NCBI GenBank assembly: GCA_946479335.1
Contig: CAMLFP010000011.1
Location: forward strand, 1-35,808
Direction: 5' to 3'
From: an uncultured Archangium sp.
Lineage (GTDB): Bacteria > Myxococcota > Myxococcia > Myxococcales > Myxococcaceae
Length of the DNA: 35,808 nt
Shown here one piece after another: positions 24,799 to 32,252 of the stretch (positions are counted from its first letter, which is position 1; each line of letters starts with the position of its first letter). The notes under the pieces were generated by a model. The model did no database searches. It was given only the letters and a program-made list of their open reading frames with translations, and was not told where the DNA came from. A program made the position numbers and the translations under genes.

Positions 24799-25164
24799 AT
24801 GCCCGCCGACGAAGAGGACTTCGAGGAATTCCGTACGGCAGTCGCGGTGAGGGTGAAGGGCTTCCGCCCGGTGACGTACCGGCCGCACGTGCTGGTGTCG
24901 AAGCGTCGCGGCGAGAAGTTCGTGCTCGACGGCAACGAGTACGTGCTGGGCCGCGGAGAGCAGGCCACGCTGCTGCTCGAGAGCGAAGAGGTCAGCCGCG
25001 CGCACGCGAAGCTGACGCGCACCGACGGCGAGTACACCGTCGAAGACCTCGGGAGCCGCAACGGCATCATGCTCAACGGCCTCAAGGTGCACGCGGCGGT
25101 GCTGCGCGACGGCGATGAAATCCAGCTCGGCGACGTGACGCTCACCTACCGGGAGGGCACGTGA
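24799..25164 (+). CDS. FHA domain protein
   Basis: This 121-residue protein is mostly one forkhead-associated domain, which binds phosphothreonine peptides. Landmarks are YVLGRGEQ (48-54, with G51-R52), SRAHAKL (66-72) and LGSRNGIMLNG (84-94). All the usual phosphopeptide-contact residues (R52, S66, H69, N88) appear to be kept. A short acidic N-terminus (PADEEDFEEF) may be flexible. The stop overlaps the GTG start of the metallo-hydrolase gene by 4 bp. Myxobacteria have many Ser/Thr kinases, and this protein may link kinase signalling to the neighbouring hydrolase. Confidence 0.92.
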   Translation: MPADEEDFEEFRTAVAVRVKGFRPVTYRPHVLVSKRRGEKFVLDGNEYVLGRGEQATLLLESEEVSRAHAKLTRTDGEYTVEDLGSRNGIMLNGLKVHAAVLRDGDEIQLGDVTLTYREGT

Positions 25165-26039
25165 GCGACATCTTCGTGCGCTTCTGGGGCGTGCGCGGTT
25201 CGATTCCCACCCCCGGGCCGAGAACGCGGCGCTACGGCGGCAACACCTCGTGCGTCGAGGTGCGCGTCGACGACACCATCCTCATCTTCGATGCGGGCAC
25301 CGGCCTGCGTGAATTCGGAGTGCAGCTCTCGCGCGTCGCCCGGCCGCTCACGCTGCATCTGTTCCTCTCGCACCCGCACTGGGACCACATCCAGGGCTTC
25401 CCGTTCTTCGGGCCGGTGTATTCGAAGACCACCACGCTCTCGGTGTACGGCCCGCACGGCGACGACAAGAACTACCAGTTGCTCTCGGGGCAGATGTCGA
25501 ACGCGTACTTCCCGGTGCGCTTCTCAGACCTCGGCGCGAAGATCGTCTCGCGCAGCTTCTCCGGGGAGTCGGTGCGCATCGACGACGTCACGGTGACCGC
25601 CTTCGGCCAGAAGCACCCCGGCGGTTCGGTGGGCTTCCGCGTCGAACATCAGGGCCGCAGCGTGGTGTTCGCCACCGACTCGGAGCTTGATCAACTGCTC
25701 CTCGACCCGGAGCAACCGGCCCGCGAGCCGAACGCGCTGCGCAAGCTGCCCGCGGAGCTGATCACCGCGGTGAAGGGCGCTGATCTGCTCATCGCCGACG
25801 CGCAGTACACCGACCAGGAGTACGCGCAGAAGGTGGGCTGGGGCCACCCGCGCGCCACCACCGTCGTCGACTTCGCCGCGCAGGCCCGCGTGCGCCGCCT
25901 GGCGTTGACCCACCACGACCCGATGCACAGCGACCGCGAGGTCGAGCTGATGGTCATGGAGTGTCAGGAACGGGCCGAACAGCGGGGGGCCGAGCTCGAG
26001 GTCTTCGCCGCGCGCGAAGGCGTGACGCTGAAGGTCTGA
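25161..26039 (+). CDS. Metallo-beta-lactamase-fold hydrolase
   Basis: The GTG at 25161 overlaps the FHA stop (GTGA), giving 292 residues. The zinc-binding motif is HPHWDH (71-76), with further ligands likely at H156 in QKHPGG, D173 in FATDSE and the H in LTHHDP. The N-terminal FWGVRGSIPTPG and GGNTSCVEV segments mark the subgroup that includes phosphodiesterase-like PhnP or ribonuclease-Z-like proteins. The reaction is uncertain: cyclic-nucleotide or phosphodiester cleavage is possible. It has no signal peptide and acts in the cytoplasm, with the FHA protein as its cotranslated partner. Confidence 0.9.
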   Translation: MSDIFVRFWGVRGSIPTPGPRTRRYGGNTSCVEVRVDDTILIFDAGTGLREFGVQLSRVARPLTLHLFLSHPHWDHIQGFPFFGPVYSKTTTLSVYGPHGDDKNYQLLSGQMSNAYFPVRFSDLGAKIVSRSFSGESVRIDDVTVTAFGQKHPGGSVGFRVEHQGRSVVFATDSELDQLLLDPEQPAREPNALRKLPAELITAVKGADLLIADAQYTDQEYAQKVGWGHPRATTVVDFAAQARVRRLALTHHDPMHSDREVELMVMECQERAEQRGAELEVFAAREGVTLKV

Positions 26040-26050
26040 AATAACGCCGC

Positions 26051-26078
26051 TTTCATTCCGTACGAAGGCAGCTATAGG
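26051..26078 (+). promoter_or_regulatory. Weak candidate sigma70-type promoter for ompH
   Basis: TTTCAT (26051-26056) and TATAGG (26073-26078) are 16 bp apart in a stretch unusually rich in A+T for this window, 42 bp before the ompH start. The match to a consensus is partial and the call rests on position and base composition. Confidence 0.25.
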
Positions 26079-26119
26079 AGCCGCCACTTTCAGAGCGGTT
26101 CCCTTTTCGGAGGCTTCAC

Positions 26120-26677
26120 ATGTCTTTCAAGTCTGTCATCAGCGCGGCGCTCCTCTTCGCGAGCGCGGCCCACGCCAACGACTTCAAGGCGGCGTACGTC
26201 GACATCCAGCGGGCGGTCACCGAGGTCGAAGAGGGCAAGGCCGCCAAGCTCCGGCTCCAGTCGCAGGCCGACGCCAAGCAGAAGGCCTTCGAGAAGGAGA
26301 AGGCGGCGCTGCAGGCCGAGGTCGACGCGTACACCAAGCAGAAGCCGACGATGGACGACAAGGTCGCGGCGCAGAAGGAGATGGACCTCCAGAAGAAGAC
26401 CTACGAGTTCGCGCAGAAGGCCGAGAAGCTGCGCGGCGAGCTCGGTGAGATGGAGCGCAAGGAGCTGGGCGCCATCTTCCCCAAGCTGGAGCAGCTCCTC
26501 GGGCAGATCGCCCAGCGTGAGGGCCTCACCATGGTGTTCGACAAGAGCAGCTCCGGCCTCGCCTGGGCGCCCGCGTCGCTCGACCTCACCAACGAGCTGA
26601 TCCGCATGTACAACTCGCAGTTCAAGGCGGCCGGTGGCGGCGCCGCGAAGAAGGAAGCGCCCGCGCCCAAGCCGTAA
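26120..26677 (+). CDS. skp: OmpH/Skp family periplasmic chaperone
   Basis: Skp-type proteins hold unfolded outer-membrane proteins in the periplasm on their way to the BAM complex. The 185-residue protein has a signal peptide (MSFKSVISAALLFASAAHA, cut after residue 19) and a short strand YVDIQRAV. Then comes a long helical, Lys/Glu/Gln-rich coiled-coil (about 40-125) with the OmpH pattern, and a closing strand near LTMVFDKSSSGLAWA (about 135-150). A Pro/Ala/Lys tail ends it. The ribosome-binding site is GGAGG (26109-26113). No bamA or lpx gene is adjacent, so it is a stand-alone unit with its own terminator at 26701-26737. Confidence 0.9.
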   Translation: MSFKSVISAALLFASAAHANDFKAAYVDIQRAVTEVEEGKAAKLRLQSQADAKQKAFEKEKAALQAEVDAYTKQKPTMDDKVAAQKEMDLQKKTYEFAQKAEKLRGELGEMERKELGAIFPKLEQLLGQIAQREGLTMVFDKSSSGLAWAPASLDLTNELIRMYNSQFKAAGGGAAKKEAPAPKP

Positions 26678-26700
26678 GACGGCCGCGCTTCGCTGCACCC

Positions 26701-26737
26701 GACCGGTGACGCCCACGTGGTGTCGCCGGTCTTGTTT
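26701..26737 (+). terminator. Rho-independent terminator after ompH/skp
   Basis: GACCGGTGACGCC (26701-26713), loop CACGT, and GGTGTCGCCGGTC (26719-26731) form a 13-bp stem with two G-U pairs, followed by TTGTTT. It starts 23 bp after the ompH/skp stop and just before the end of the convergent small gene. Confidence 0.8.
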
Positions 26738-26738
26738 G

Positions 26739-26918
26739 TCAGCGCTCGAGCTGCGCGAGGTAGCGGCGCACCGCCGGCTCCGAGGCGTCACCCTGCGCCA
26801 GCAGCTCCGCGAGCGCCGCGCGGGTGGCGTTCATCGCGGCGTCCTCGTCTCCCAGGCGCTGCAGGAAGTGCGAGAAGAAGACCGCGCCGAAGCGCTTGTA
26901 GAGCAACACGGGAGCCAT
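26739..26918 (-). CDS. Small protein of 59 residues, unknown function
   Basis: A small leftward frame starts at ATG 26918 and ends with TGA at 26741-26739. The protein reads MAPVLLYKRFGAVFFSHF then a helical Ala/Leu/Arg-rich stretch ending in RRYLAQLER. Third codon positions are almost all G or C, as in real genes here, and frequent Glu, Leu and Ala suggest a short helical protein; no membrane helix is clear. The ribosome-binding site is poor. It is convergent with ompH and divergent from the lipoprotein gene at 27007. It may be a real orphan or the remnant of a longer gene. Confidence 0.55.
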   Translation of the reverse strand: MAPVLLYKRFGAVFFSHFLQRLGDEDAAMNATRAALAELLAQGDASEPAVRRYLAQLER

Positions 26919-27006
26919 GATGGGAGTTGTCGCCCGCCCGGCGGATCAATCGCGCCAGCCGGGAGGACACATCGCGCCACTCCGCCAGACGGGGTAAAGA
27001 GGGGGC

Positions 27007-28026
27007 ATGCGTTTCCCGTGGTTGTTGGCAGCGTTGACGCTCCTGGGTTGTGACGTCGTTGGGCACCCCGCGCGTGGTCGAACCGAGGTCACCTTCCAGA
27101 GTGGCGCGGCGATCGCCGACAACACCCCGGTGAACTTCACCGTCACCGTGCGCGACGCCGAAGGCCACGTGGTGCCGTCGGCGCTGGTCACCTACGAGGT
27201 GGTGGGCGAGGGCGTCACCATCGGCGGCAACGGCGACCGCACCGGGAAAGACGGCGTGGTGCACGGCTCGCTGGCGTCGACCAGGACGGGCGAGAAGACG
27301 CTCAAGGTCACGGTGGGCGAGGGCGACGTGATGATTCACCTCGCGCCGGAGACCGTCACCTTCGCGCCCGGCCCGCCGGAGGGCATCCACTTCTTCGCGC
27401 AGCCCAGCCTGACCAAGGCCGGCATCCCCATGTCCCCGGCGGTGGTGCTGGAGGTGCTCGACGCCAACGGCAACCGCGCCACCGGCGCGTACGCGGCGTA
27501 CCTCAAGCTGGTGCGCTCCTCGGGCGGCGTGGTGCAGAACGCGGGCAGCGCGACGAACATGATCTCCGCCGTCGACGGCCTCATCACCTTCGACAACCTC
27601 ATCATCAACAAGCCGCAGACGGGCTACGCGCTGCGCGCGCAGACCACGCCCGACGGCAGCGGCGCGGCTGACGAGAGCGTGCAGTTCGACGTGCTGCGCG
27701 GCGACTTCTCGGCGGCCACCAGCACCATCACCAGCGACCCGACGGTGAGCCTCCCGGCCGACGGCAACAGCTCGTTCACGCTGACCCTCACCGCGCGCGA
27801 CGCCGGCGGCAACCTGTTGGACGGCGAGCAGGCGACGTTCTCGGTGACCCCGGCGCAGGGCTGCGCGATGGGCCCGACCGTCGGCGGAGGCGGCAACGTC
27901 ACCACCACCGGCGCCGACGGCGTCAGCGCGCCGCCCATCTTCCTCAAGTGCACGGCGTCGGGGGCGAAGACGGTCACTGCCACGGTGGGCAGCGAGTCGG
28001 TGTCGATCGTCGTTTCTTTCTACTGA
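27007..28026 (+). CDS. Lipoprotein with invasin-like (Big_1-type) Ig domains
   Basis: The 339-residue protein has a lipobox (LLGC, C15), so it should be lipid-anchored in the envelope. Three repeats of about 100 residues follow, each with an Ig-like pattern of the bacterial Big_1/invasin type, for example NTPVNFTVTVRDAEGHVVPS (39-58), a second near PMSPAVVLEVLDANGNRATG (140-160), and a third near SSFTLTLTARDAGGNLLDG (255-273). Each contains the V-x-D-x-x-G-x-x-V signature and a Gly/Thr-rich end. Such domains serve in surface adhesion and protein display. The gene at 28040 starts 13 bp downstream after a good ribosome-binding site (GAGGAG), so the pair is one operon. Confidence 0.85.
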   Translation: MRFPWLLAALTLLGCDVVGHPARGRTEVTFQSGAAIADNTPVNFTVTVRDAEGHVVPSALVTYEVVGEGVTIGGNGDRTGKDGVVHGSLASTRTGEKTLKVTVGEGDVMIHLAPETVTFAPGPPEGIHFFAQPSLTKAGIPMSPAVVLEVLDANGNRATGAYAAYLKLVRSSGGVVQNAGSATNMISAVDGLITFDNLIINKPQTGYALRAQTTPDGSGAADESVQFDVLRGDFSAATSTITSDPTVSLPADGNSSFTLTLTARDAGGNLLDGEQATFSVTPAQGCAMGPTVGGGGNVTTTGADGVSAPPIFLKCTASGAKTVTATVGSESVSIVVSFY

Positions 28027-28039
28027 AGAGGAGTTCTCC

Positions 28040-30694
28040 ATGCGGTTCGCATCCCTGATGGCGCTGGCCTCGACGGTCGCGCTGGCCGGCACCGTCACCG
28101 GCCGCGTGCAGGACCCCGGCGGCAACGGCTTGTCGGGCATGGAGGCGCGGCTGTGGAGCCCGACGTCGAAGGGCTACGTCATCGCGACGACCACGCTGAC
28201 CGACGGCAACGGCGACTTCAGCTTCACGGTGGCCGACGGCACCTACAAGCTCGACACGCGCATGCCGACCGGCATCAGCGGCAACTGGGGCGACCGCTGG
28301 TACGACGCCGATGGCGATGGCTACACGCCCGGGGGCGCCGACGTGCTGACCGTCACCAGCGCGGGCCTCTCGGGGCTGGTCATCACCGTCGAGCAACTCG
28401 GAGGGATGGACGGCATCGCGGTCAACACCTCCAACGCGCCGCAGGGCGGGCTCAGCGCGCGCGCGGAGTTGATGAGCAACCGCGCGGTGCACCACAACGA
28501 CACCACCAAGAGCATCGCGGAGCGCCCCGGGGAGTTCTCGTTCCGCGGGCTGCGCGCGGGCGCGACGCGGCTGGTGCTGCACGACCCGAACTACACGCTG
28601 GCCGACACCGTGATGCCCAACTTCAACGTCACCGCGGGAGGCGTGCTGACCGCGGGCACCGTCACGCTGCCCGGCGCCGACAACAGCGCGCACGAACCCG
28701 ACAACAGCGACTCCGACGCGGTGGCGGCCATCGACAGCAGCCTCTTCCGCGCGGCGCCGCCGCAGCCGTACGACAGCGCGGCCTCCATCGGCCCGCGCAG
28801 CGCGCAAGACACCGACTGGTACTGCTTCGACGCCCTCGCGCCCGACCGCTTCGTGGTGACGGTGCGCGGCACGCTGACCCTCGAAGACAACACCGTCGTC
28901 GACAGCCCGTGGCTCGACCCGATGGTGTCGTTCTGGCGCGTGTCGTCGTCGAGCGGCCAGCCCACCGGTCGCCTCGCCGAGAATGACGACGCGCCGGGGC
29001 TCGGCCTCAACAGCAGCCTCGACACCGGCGAGGTGGGCGGTGACGGCCGCTACTGCGTGGTGGTCTCGACCTACGGTGACTCGTCGTGGACCGGCGCGGG
29101 CCAGACCACCGCGGGCACCTACGCGCTGCACCTGGCGATGGGCAACCGCCGCCCGCTGCTGACGGTGACGCTGCCCAACGGCACGCCGATTACCGGGCCC
29201 ATCACCATCGACGAGACCGACAGCATCGGCCTGAGCTTCAACTTCCTCGACCCCGACGGCAACCTGACCGGCGGCACGGTGGAGATCCGCGACGCGATGG
29301 GCGTGGTGGTAGGCGGCGCCACGATGGACGTGTCGACCGGCAGCTACGTCATCACGTGGACGGCGTCACAGACCTCCGCGCGCAACGGGCCGTACGAGTT
29401 CGTCGGCACCGTGTCTGACGGCGAGTTCACCGCGACCGCCACGGCCACCGTCATCGTCAACGGCGTGAACCTGCCGCCCACCGTGCCGCAGCTGCAGTCG
29501 CCCGACGCCGGCGCGACCGTCGCCACCCACACGCCCGACCTGGTGTGCCTCGAGAGCACCGACCCCGACGAGGAGACGCTCAGCTACGAGTTCGAGCTCA
29601 CGCTGCTGGCCGACGGTGGCGTGCAGAGCGGCACGGTGGTGGGCCTCACCGGCGGCTGGCTCGCCGACGCCGGCACGCCGCGCCCGGAGGTCACGTACAC
29701 CGCCGCCTCGCTGCCCGAGAACGCGTGGGTGCGGTGGCGCGCGCGCGCGTACGACGGCACCGCGAGCAACGGCCACAGCCCGTGGACCAACGCGTGGACC
29801 TTCTTCGTCGACGCGCTCAACGACCCGCCCGGCACGCCCAGCCTCACCAAGCCGCTCGACGGCGAAGAGGTGGTCGTGCGCCGCGCCACGCTGCAGTCGA
29901 CCAACCCCGTCGACCCCGAGGGCGACGCGGTGACGCTGCAGTTCGAGGTGGCCACCGACCTCACCTTCAACACCCTCGTCGAGACCAGCGCGCCCATCGC
30001 GACGGCGCAGGGCTCCACCACCACGCAGTACACGCTGGCGCAAGACCTCGAGTGGGGCGGGGTGTACTTCGCGCGCGTGAAGGCGATGGATTCGCGCGGC
30101 GCCTCCACGCCGTACAGCAACGTGAACCAGTTCCGCGTGCGCGACAACACCAGCCCCACCGCGCCGACGCTGGGCGCGCCGTTCGCCAGCTGCGCCACCG
30201 GCTTCACGCTGACGCAGCCGCCGGGCGAGCTCACGGTGCCCAACGTCAACGACGTGGAGATGGACCCCATCACCGTCGAGGTGCAGCTCTTCCGCGCCGC
30301 CGACGACCCGGCGACGGCCACGCCGCTCTTCGCCACCACCGCCGCGCAACAGGGCGTGCTCGACACCACGGTGCTCCTCACCGGCGTCACCTGGAGCGAC
30401 GGTGACTACCGGCTCCGCGTGCGGTTCAGCGACCCGTACAACACCACCGGGTGGACCGAGTGCGTCTTCACGCTGGCGACGCCGGTGGTGACCGACGCGG
30501 GCATGGGCGGTGGCGCGGGCGGAGGCTCCGGCAGCGACGCGGGCGTGCCCGACGCAGGCACCGGCGGGAGCGGCGGCGGAGGCGGCACCGTCAACGCGAA
30601 GCCGGGCTGCGGGTGCTCCACGGCAGATCCACTGGCGTTGGTGGGCGTGTGGCTGGCGTTGGGGCATCTCTGGCTCAACAGGAAGCGCCACTGA
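28040..30694 (+). CDS. Large exported multi-domain surface protein with MYXO-CTERM-like tail
   Basis: The 884-residue protein begins with a signal peptide (about 1-17). Residues 18-75 fit a carboxypeptidase-regulatory-like Ig domain (TVTGRVQDPGGNGLSGMEARLW). A middle part (about 225-370) has pre-peptidase C-like features. The C-terminal half (about 375-800) is built from cadherin- and fibronectin-like repeats with NLPPTVPQLQSPDAGA and NDPPGTPSLTKPLDGE linkers. An Asp-Ala-Gly and Gly-rich linker precedes GCGC, a hydrophobic stretch and the basic end NRKRH, a MYXO-CTERM-like sorting signal. No catalytic motif is visible. It is probably displayed on the surface and may work with the lipoprotein encoded just upstream. 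Confidence 0.85.
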   Translation: MRFASLMALASTVALAGTVTGRVQDPGGNGLSGMEARLWSPTSKGYVIATTTLTDGNGDFSFTVADGTYKLDTRMPTGISGNWGDRWYDADGDGYTPGGADVLTVTSAGLSGLVITVEQLGGMDGIAVNTSNAPQGGLSARAELMSNRAVHHNDTTKSIAERPGEFSFRGLRAGATRLVLHDPNYTLADTVMPNFNVTAGGVLTAGTVTLPGADNSAHEPDNSDSDAVAAIDSSLFRAAPPQPYDSAASIGPRSAQDTDWYCFDALAPDRFVVTVRGTLTLEDNTVVDSPWLDPMVSFWRVSSSSGQPTGRLAENDDAPGLGLNSSLDTGEVGGDGRYCVVVSTYGDSSWTGAGQTTAGTYALHLAMGNRRPLLTVTLPNGTPITGPITIDETDSIGLSFNFLDPDGNLTGGTVEIRDAMGVVVGGATMDVSTGSYVITWTASQTSARNGPYEFVGTVSDGEFTATATATVIVNGVNLPPTVPQLQSPDAGATVATHTPDLVCLESTDPDEETLSYEFELTLLADGGVQSGTVVGLTGGWLADAGTPRPEVTYTAASLPENAWVRWRARAYDGTASNGHSPWTNAWTFFVDALNDPPGTPSLTKPLDGEEVVVRRATLQSTNPVDPEGDAVTLQFEVATDLTFNTLVETSAPIATAQGSTTTQYTLAQDLEWGGVYFARVKAMDSRGASTPYSNVNQFRVRDNTSPTAPTLGAPFASCATGFTLTQPPGELTVPNVNDVEMDPITVEVQLFRAADDPATATPLFATTAAQQGVLDTTVLLTGVTWSDGDYRLRVRFSDPYNTTGWTECVFTLATPVVTDAGMGGGAGGGSGSDAGVPDAGTGGSGGGGGTVNAKPGCGCSTADPLALVGVWLALGHLWLNRKRH

Positions 30695-30770
30695 AGGCAT
30701 CAGCGGCACTTTTCGCACCCCAGCAATTCCCTTGGAGACAGCGGGGGGCTGTGACAAACGGCCCGTCGCA

Positions 30771-31412
30771 ATGCACGGAAAGCTGAAGTCGTTGTCTGCG
30801 CTGGCGCTGACGTGCGCGTTGAGCGCGTGTCACCCCGGTGGTGCCCGAGAGCCGCTGTCGGGGAAAGAGCTGTTTGCCTCCTGTACGAGCTGCCACGGGC
30901 CTGACGGCCAGGGCAACGAGACGGTCGCGGCGCCTGCCATCGCCGGCATGCCCGCGTGGTACCTCGAGGCGCAGTTCTACAAGTTCCGCACCGGCGTTCG
31001 CGGCGCGCACCCTGACGACATCGAGGGCCTCCGCATGCGCCCGATGACCCGCCAGATGCTCGACGACGGGGAGATCAAGGCCGTCATCGGCTACGTCGCG
31101 TCGCTCCCGTCGCGCGCGCAGCCGAAGACCCTCGAGGCCGACGCGGCCGCGGGCAAGGCGTCGTACGGCACCTGCCTCGCGTGCCACGGCCCCGACGGCA
31201 AGGGCAACGAGGCGCTCAAGGCGCCGCCCATCGCCGGCCAGCACGACTGGTACCTGGTCAGCCAGCTCAAGAAGTTCCGCGCCGGCATCCGCGGGACGAA
31301 CCCGAAGGACGTGACCGGCGCGCAGATGCGGCCGATGTCGCTGACCCTCGCCGACGAGCAGGCGGTGAAGAACGTCGTGGCCCACATCGGCACGCTGGCG
31401 AATTCGAAGTGA
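30771..31412 (+). CDS. Diheme cytochrome c lipoprotein (cytochrome c4-like)
   Basis: ATG 30771 gives a 213-residue protein that starts with a lipobox (LSAC, C20), so it is anchored in a membrane facing the periplasm. Two c-type haem motifs are present, CTSCH (38-42) and CLACH (135-139), in two related halves; each half has the sequence MRPM (89-92 and about 186-189), which supplies a possible Met axial ligand. The two halves share FRTGVRG and FRAGIRG segments, so the protein arose by duplication. It opens the oxidase operon and is the likely electron donor to CtaC, which itself has no haem c domain. Confidence 0.93.
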   Translation: MHGKLKSLSALALTCALSACHPGGAREPLSGKELFASCTSCHGPDGQGNETVAAPAIAGMPAWYLEAQFYKFRTGVRGAHPDDIEGLRMRPMTRQMLDDGEIKAVIGYVASLPSRAQPKTLEADAAAGKASYGTCLACHGPDGKGNEALKAPPIAGQHDWYLVSQLKKFRAGIRGTNPKDVTGAQMRPMSLTLADEQAVKNVVAHIGTLANSK

Positions 31413-31421
31413 GAGAGTGAC

Positions 31422-31535
31422 ATGAGCGACACCCCCACCAACCCTGATCAACTGTCGAAGACGGTCTTCTTGCTGACCGCGGGCGGCGCGCTGGCGTTCT
31501 TCGCGCTGGTCGCCATCTTCGTGCTCCGGAGCTGA
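31422..31535 (+). CDS. Small 37-residue single-helix protein in the oxidase operon
   Basis: ATG 31422 is preceded by an AGAGAG ribosome-binding site and the frame ends at TGA 31533-31535, 3 bp before ctaC. The protein has a polar N-terminus (MSDTPTNPDQLSK) and one membrane helix (TVFLLTAGGALAFFALVAIF). It is too short for standard gene calls, yet its place between cytochrome c and ctaC, with tight spacing on both sides, makes it a real gene. It may be a small oxidase subunit or assembly factor. Confidence 0.8.
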   Translation: MSDTPTNPDQLSKTVFLLTAGGALAFFALVAIFVLRS

Positions 31536-31538
31536 ACC

Positions 31539-32252
31539 ATGATCAGCAAGTACGTCGAGAGCGCTTCATCGTTCGCCGGGCAGATCGACTTCCTGATTCT
31601 GCTGATCACCGCCATCGTCGGCTTCTGGTGGTTCCTCGCCGAGGCGGTGTTCTTCTATTTCATCGTCAAGTTCAACGCGAAGGAGGGCGTGAAGGCCCAG
31701 TACATCGCGGGCGAGGACCCGAAGGAGAAGAAGTGGGTCTCCATCCCGCACTACGCGACGTTGATCTTCGACATCACCATCATGTTCTTCGCGGTGCAGG
31801 CCTGGCAGGAAGTGAAGCAGACCATGCCGCAGTCTGACGCCACGGTGCGCGTCATCGCGCAGCAGTGGGCGTGGACCTTCGTGCACCCCGGCCCCGACGG
31901 GAAGCTCGACACGGCCGACGACATCCGCATGGTCGACGAGCTCCACGTGGAGAAGGACAAGACGTACCAGTTCGAGCTCCAGAGCCGCGACGTGCTGCAC
32001 AGCTTCTCGGTGCCCGTCTTCCGCCTGAAGCAGGACATCATCCCCGGGCGCACCATCCGCGGCTGGTTCAAGCCGACGATGACCGGCGGCTTCGACATCC
32101 AGTGCACTGAGATCTGTGGCATCGGCCACGGCCTGATGCCCGCGCGCGTCATCGTCCACACCCCTGAAGACTTTGCGGCCTGGCAGCTGACGCAGACCCC
32201 TGCGACCGCGGCCTTGACCACTCCGACGGAGCAGACCGGAGGCATGAAATGA
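31539..32252 (+). CDS. ctaC: Cytochrome c oxidase subunit II (CuA subunit)
   Basis: The 237-residue subunit II accepts electrons from cytochrome c through the binuclear CuA centre and passes them to subunit I. Two N-terminal membrane helices (about 17-44 and 70-90) are followed by the aromatic patch QQWAWTF (108-114) and the cupredoxin domain. CuA ligands are H154 (DVLHSFSVP), C189, E191, C193, H197 and M200 in QCTEICGIGHGLM. It has no fused haem c domain, unlike caa3-type subunit II, so the separate diheme lipoprotein should do that job. The stop overlaps the ctaD start (ATGA at 32249-32252). Confidence 0.96.
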   Translation: MISKYVESASSFAGQIDFLILLITAIVGFWWFLAEAVFFYFIVKFNAKEGVKAQYIAGEDPKEKKWVSIPHYATLIFDITIMFFAVQAWQEVKQTMPQSDATVRVIAQQWAWTFVHPGPDGKLDTADDIRMVDELHVEKDKTYQFELQSRDVLHSFSVPVFRLKQDIIPGRTIRGWFKPTMTGGFDIQCTEICGIGHGLMPARVIVHTPEDFAAWQLTQTPATAALTTPTEQTGGMK

